NCBI GenBank assembly: GCA_002453475.1
Contig: DKGY01000088.1
Span: 69,582 to 93,878, forward strand
Length of the DNA stretch: 24,297 bases
Source: Clostridium sp. UBA6758
Lineage (GTDB): Bacteria; Bacillota; Clostridia; Clostridiales; Clostridiaceae
Direction: 5' to 3'
Shown: positions 23,084-24,297 of the stretch, piece by piece
Numbering within the stretch: position 1 is the first letter of the stretch
Layout: each line of letters begins with the position of its first letter
Program-made: the position numbers and the translations under genes
Notes under the pieces: generated by a model
Seen by the model: the letters and a program-made list of their open reading frames with translations, nothing else
The model's database searches: none
Told to the model about the DNA's origin: nothing

Positions 23084-24297
23084 TTAATTATCTATGTTTA
23101 AGCTTCTTCTTCTTTGTTCAAGGAATATTAATAGAACATTTATATCTGCTGGAGATACTCCAGATATTCTAGATGCTTGACCTATATTCACTGGTCTTAT
23201 AGAATCTAATTTTTGAATAGCCTCTGTTCTTAATCCTTTAACCTCATTATAATTTAAATCTTCTGGTATAAATTTATTTTCATATTTTTTAAATTGGCTA
23301 ATTTGTTCTAATTGCTTTGTTATATACCCTTCATACTTAGATACTATATTAACTTGCTCTGTAACTTGTCTACTAAGTTCTTTTCTGTCCGGATCTAGAT
23401 CCTTAATGTTGTAATAATCTAGTTCTGAACGTTTAATTAATTCATATAATGAAGTCGGTTTTTTAAGTTCGGCAGAGCCCATATTTATTAAAAATTCATT
23501 TACTTCTTTTTTACCTGTTATTTGAAGATTCTTTAGTCTTTCTATTTCAACATCTATCTCTTCTTTTTTCTTAATAAATGCCTTATATCTTTCCTCTTTA
23601 ACTAGTCCAACTTTATAACCCACTTCTGTTAATCTTAAATCAGCGTTATCTTGCCTTAGTAAAAGTCTATATTCAGACCTTGAGGTCATCATTCTATAAG
23701 GCTCATTAGTTCCTTTTGTAACTAAATCATCTACTAGAACACCTATATAAGCATCTGACCTTTTTAAAATTAAAGGCTCCTTTCCTTTAATTTTAAGAGA
23801 CGCATTTATTCCTGCAAGAATTCCTTGACCTGCTGCTTCTTCATAACCGGAACTTCCATTTACCTGACCTGCTGAGAATAATCCATCTATATTCTTAAAC
23901 TCTAGGGATAATTTTAATTGTGTAGGATCTATACAATCATATTCTATTGCATATCCAGTTCTCATTACCTCTACATTTTCAAGTCCTTCTATTGTCTTTA
24001 AAAACTCTAATTGTACATCCTCTGGAAGCGAACTACTCATTCCTTGAACATACATTTCTTCAGTACTTTTTCCTTCTGGTTCTATAAATAATTGATGTCT
24101 TTCTTTATCTCTAAATCTCATTACTTTATCTTCAATGGATGGACAATATCTAGGCCCTGTACTTTTTATAGATCCATTATAAAGTGGTGATCTATCTATA
24201 TTTTTTAATATTACATTATGAGTTTTACTATTTGTATAAGTTAGATAACAAGATACCTGTGATCTTTGTATATCTCCACTCATAAATGAAAATGATC
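23084..24297 (-). CDS. mnmG: tRNA uridine-5-carboxymethylaminomethyl modification enzyme MnmG (5' end cut off)
   Basis: MnmG (GidA) works with MnmE to modify the wobble uridine of several tRNAs, using FAD, methylenetetrahydrofolate or glycine/ammonium. The window has the C-terminal 400 or so residues of a normally 620-630-residue protein. The reading frame stays open to the right edge, so the real start is outside; the first Met here is internal. Signatures are [39 protein letters not shown] and [16 protein letters not shown]. The end has [13 protein letters not shown], the MnmE-contacting helical domain. It is followed by rsmG. Confidence 0.97.
   Translation of the reverse strand, partial: SFSFMSGDIQRSQVSCYLTYTNSKTHNVILKNIDRSPLYNGSIKSTGPRYCPSIEDKVMRFRDKERHQLFIEPEGKSTEEMYVQGMSSSLPEDVQLEFLKTIEGLENVEVMRTGYAIEYDCIDPTQLKLSLEFKNIDGLFSAGQVNGSSGYEEAAGQGILAGINASLKIKGKEPLILKRSDAYIGVLVDDLVTKGTNEPYRMMTSRSEYRLLLRQDNADLRLTEVGYKVGLVKEERYKAFIKKKEEIDVEIERLKNLQITGKKEVNEFLINMGSAELKKPTSLYELIKRSELDYYNIKDLDPDRKELSRQVTEQVNIVSKYEGYITKQLEQISQFKKYENKFIPEDLNYNEVKGLRTEAIQKLDSIRPVNIGQASRISGVSPADINVLLIFLEQRRRSLNIDN

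Overview
The window is very AT-rich DNA whose gene content and order match the chromosome of a spore-forming Clostridium or close relative. Evidence for this is the sporulation-associated pair lonC and yyaC, the mnmG-rsmG-noc-parA-parB order known from Firmicutes, perfect Firmicutes-type parS sites, and low-GC Shine-Dalgarno sites of the AGGAGG kind. No mobile element, CRISPR array or phage gene is visible. It is a core-genome region, and most genes can be named.

Layout. At the left edge, positions 1-175, lie the start of one tRNA gene, a complete tRNA-Glu and their promoter, all on the minus strand. A plus-strand HI0933/BaiN-type flavoprotein (371-1609) converges on a long minus-strand series. 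Read in transcription order (right to left), that series is yedF, DUF3343 (selenium/sulfur handling), DUF951, then rpsF-ssb-rpsR (S6, single-strand binding protein, S18) behind a strong promoter and a probable S6:S18-type leader. Next come a MazG-like gene, a DUF2232 membrane protein, gdpP (cyclic-di-AMP phosphodiesterase), rplI, lonC, dnaB (replicative helicase), a TM2 protein, yhaM (exonuclease), an FAD-dependent oxidoreductase of the COG2509 kind, and purA. Terminator-like hairpins after rpsR, rplI, lonC, the TM2 gene, yhaM and purA divide the series into transcription units.

A plus-strand pair, a cysteine desulfurase-like enzyme and yyaC, is divergent from yedF. The desulfurase, YedF and DUF3343 together look like a selenium/sulfur trafficking module. 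Three TGTTGTA repeats lie over the apparent yedF promoter.

The right third is the chromosome-segregation region: mnmG (cut by the window edge), rsmG, noc, parA, parB and a DUF4446 membrane protein, all minus strand. Three perfect 16-bp parS sites (18361, 19299, 21279) lie within 3 kb. Two of them form the exact centre of long terminator-like palindromes, after yyaC and after noc. The third touches the parB stop codon and lies a few bases upstream of the DUF4446 ribosome binding site. The replication origin is not in the window. By synteny it should lie beyond the right edge, so the minus-strand genes would run with replication and the few plus-strand genes against it.

I found no clearly new multi-gene system. 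The most distinctive signals are the parS-in-terminator arrangement, a Noc that keeps the Noc DNA-specificity residues but has no room for the N-terminal membrane helix of Bacillus Noc, and the repeat-covered yedF promoter.
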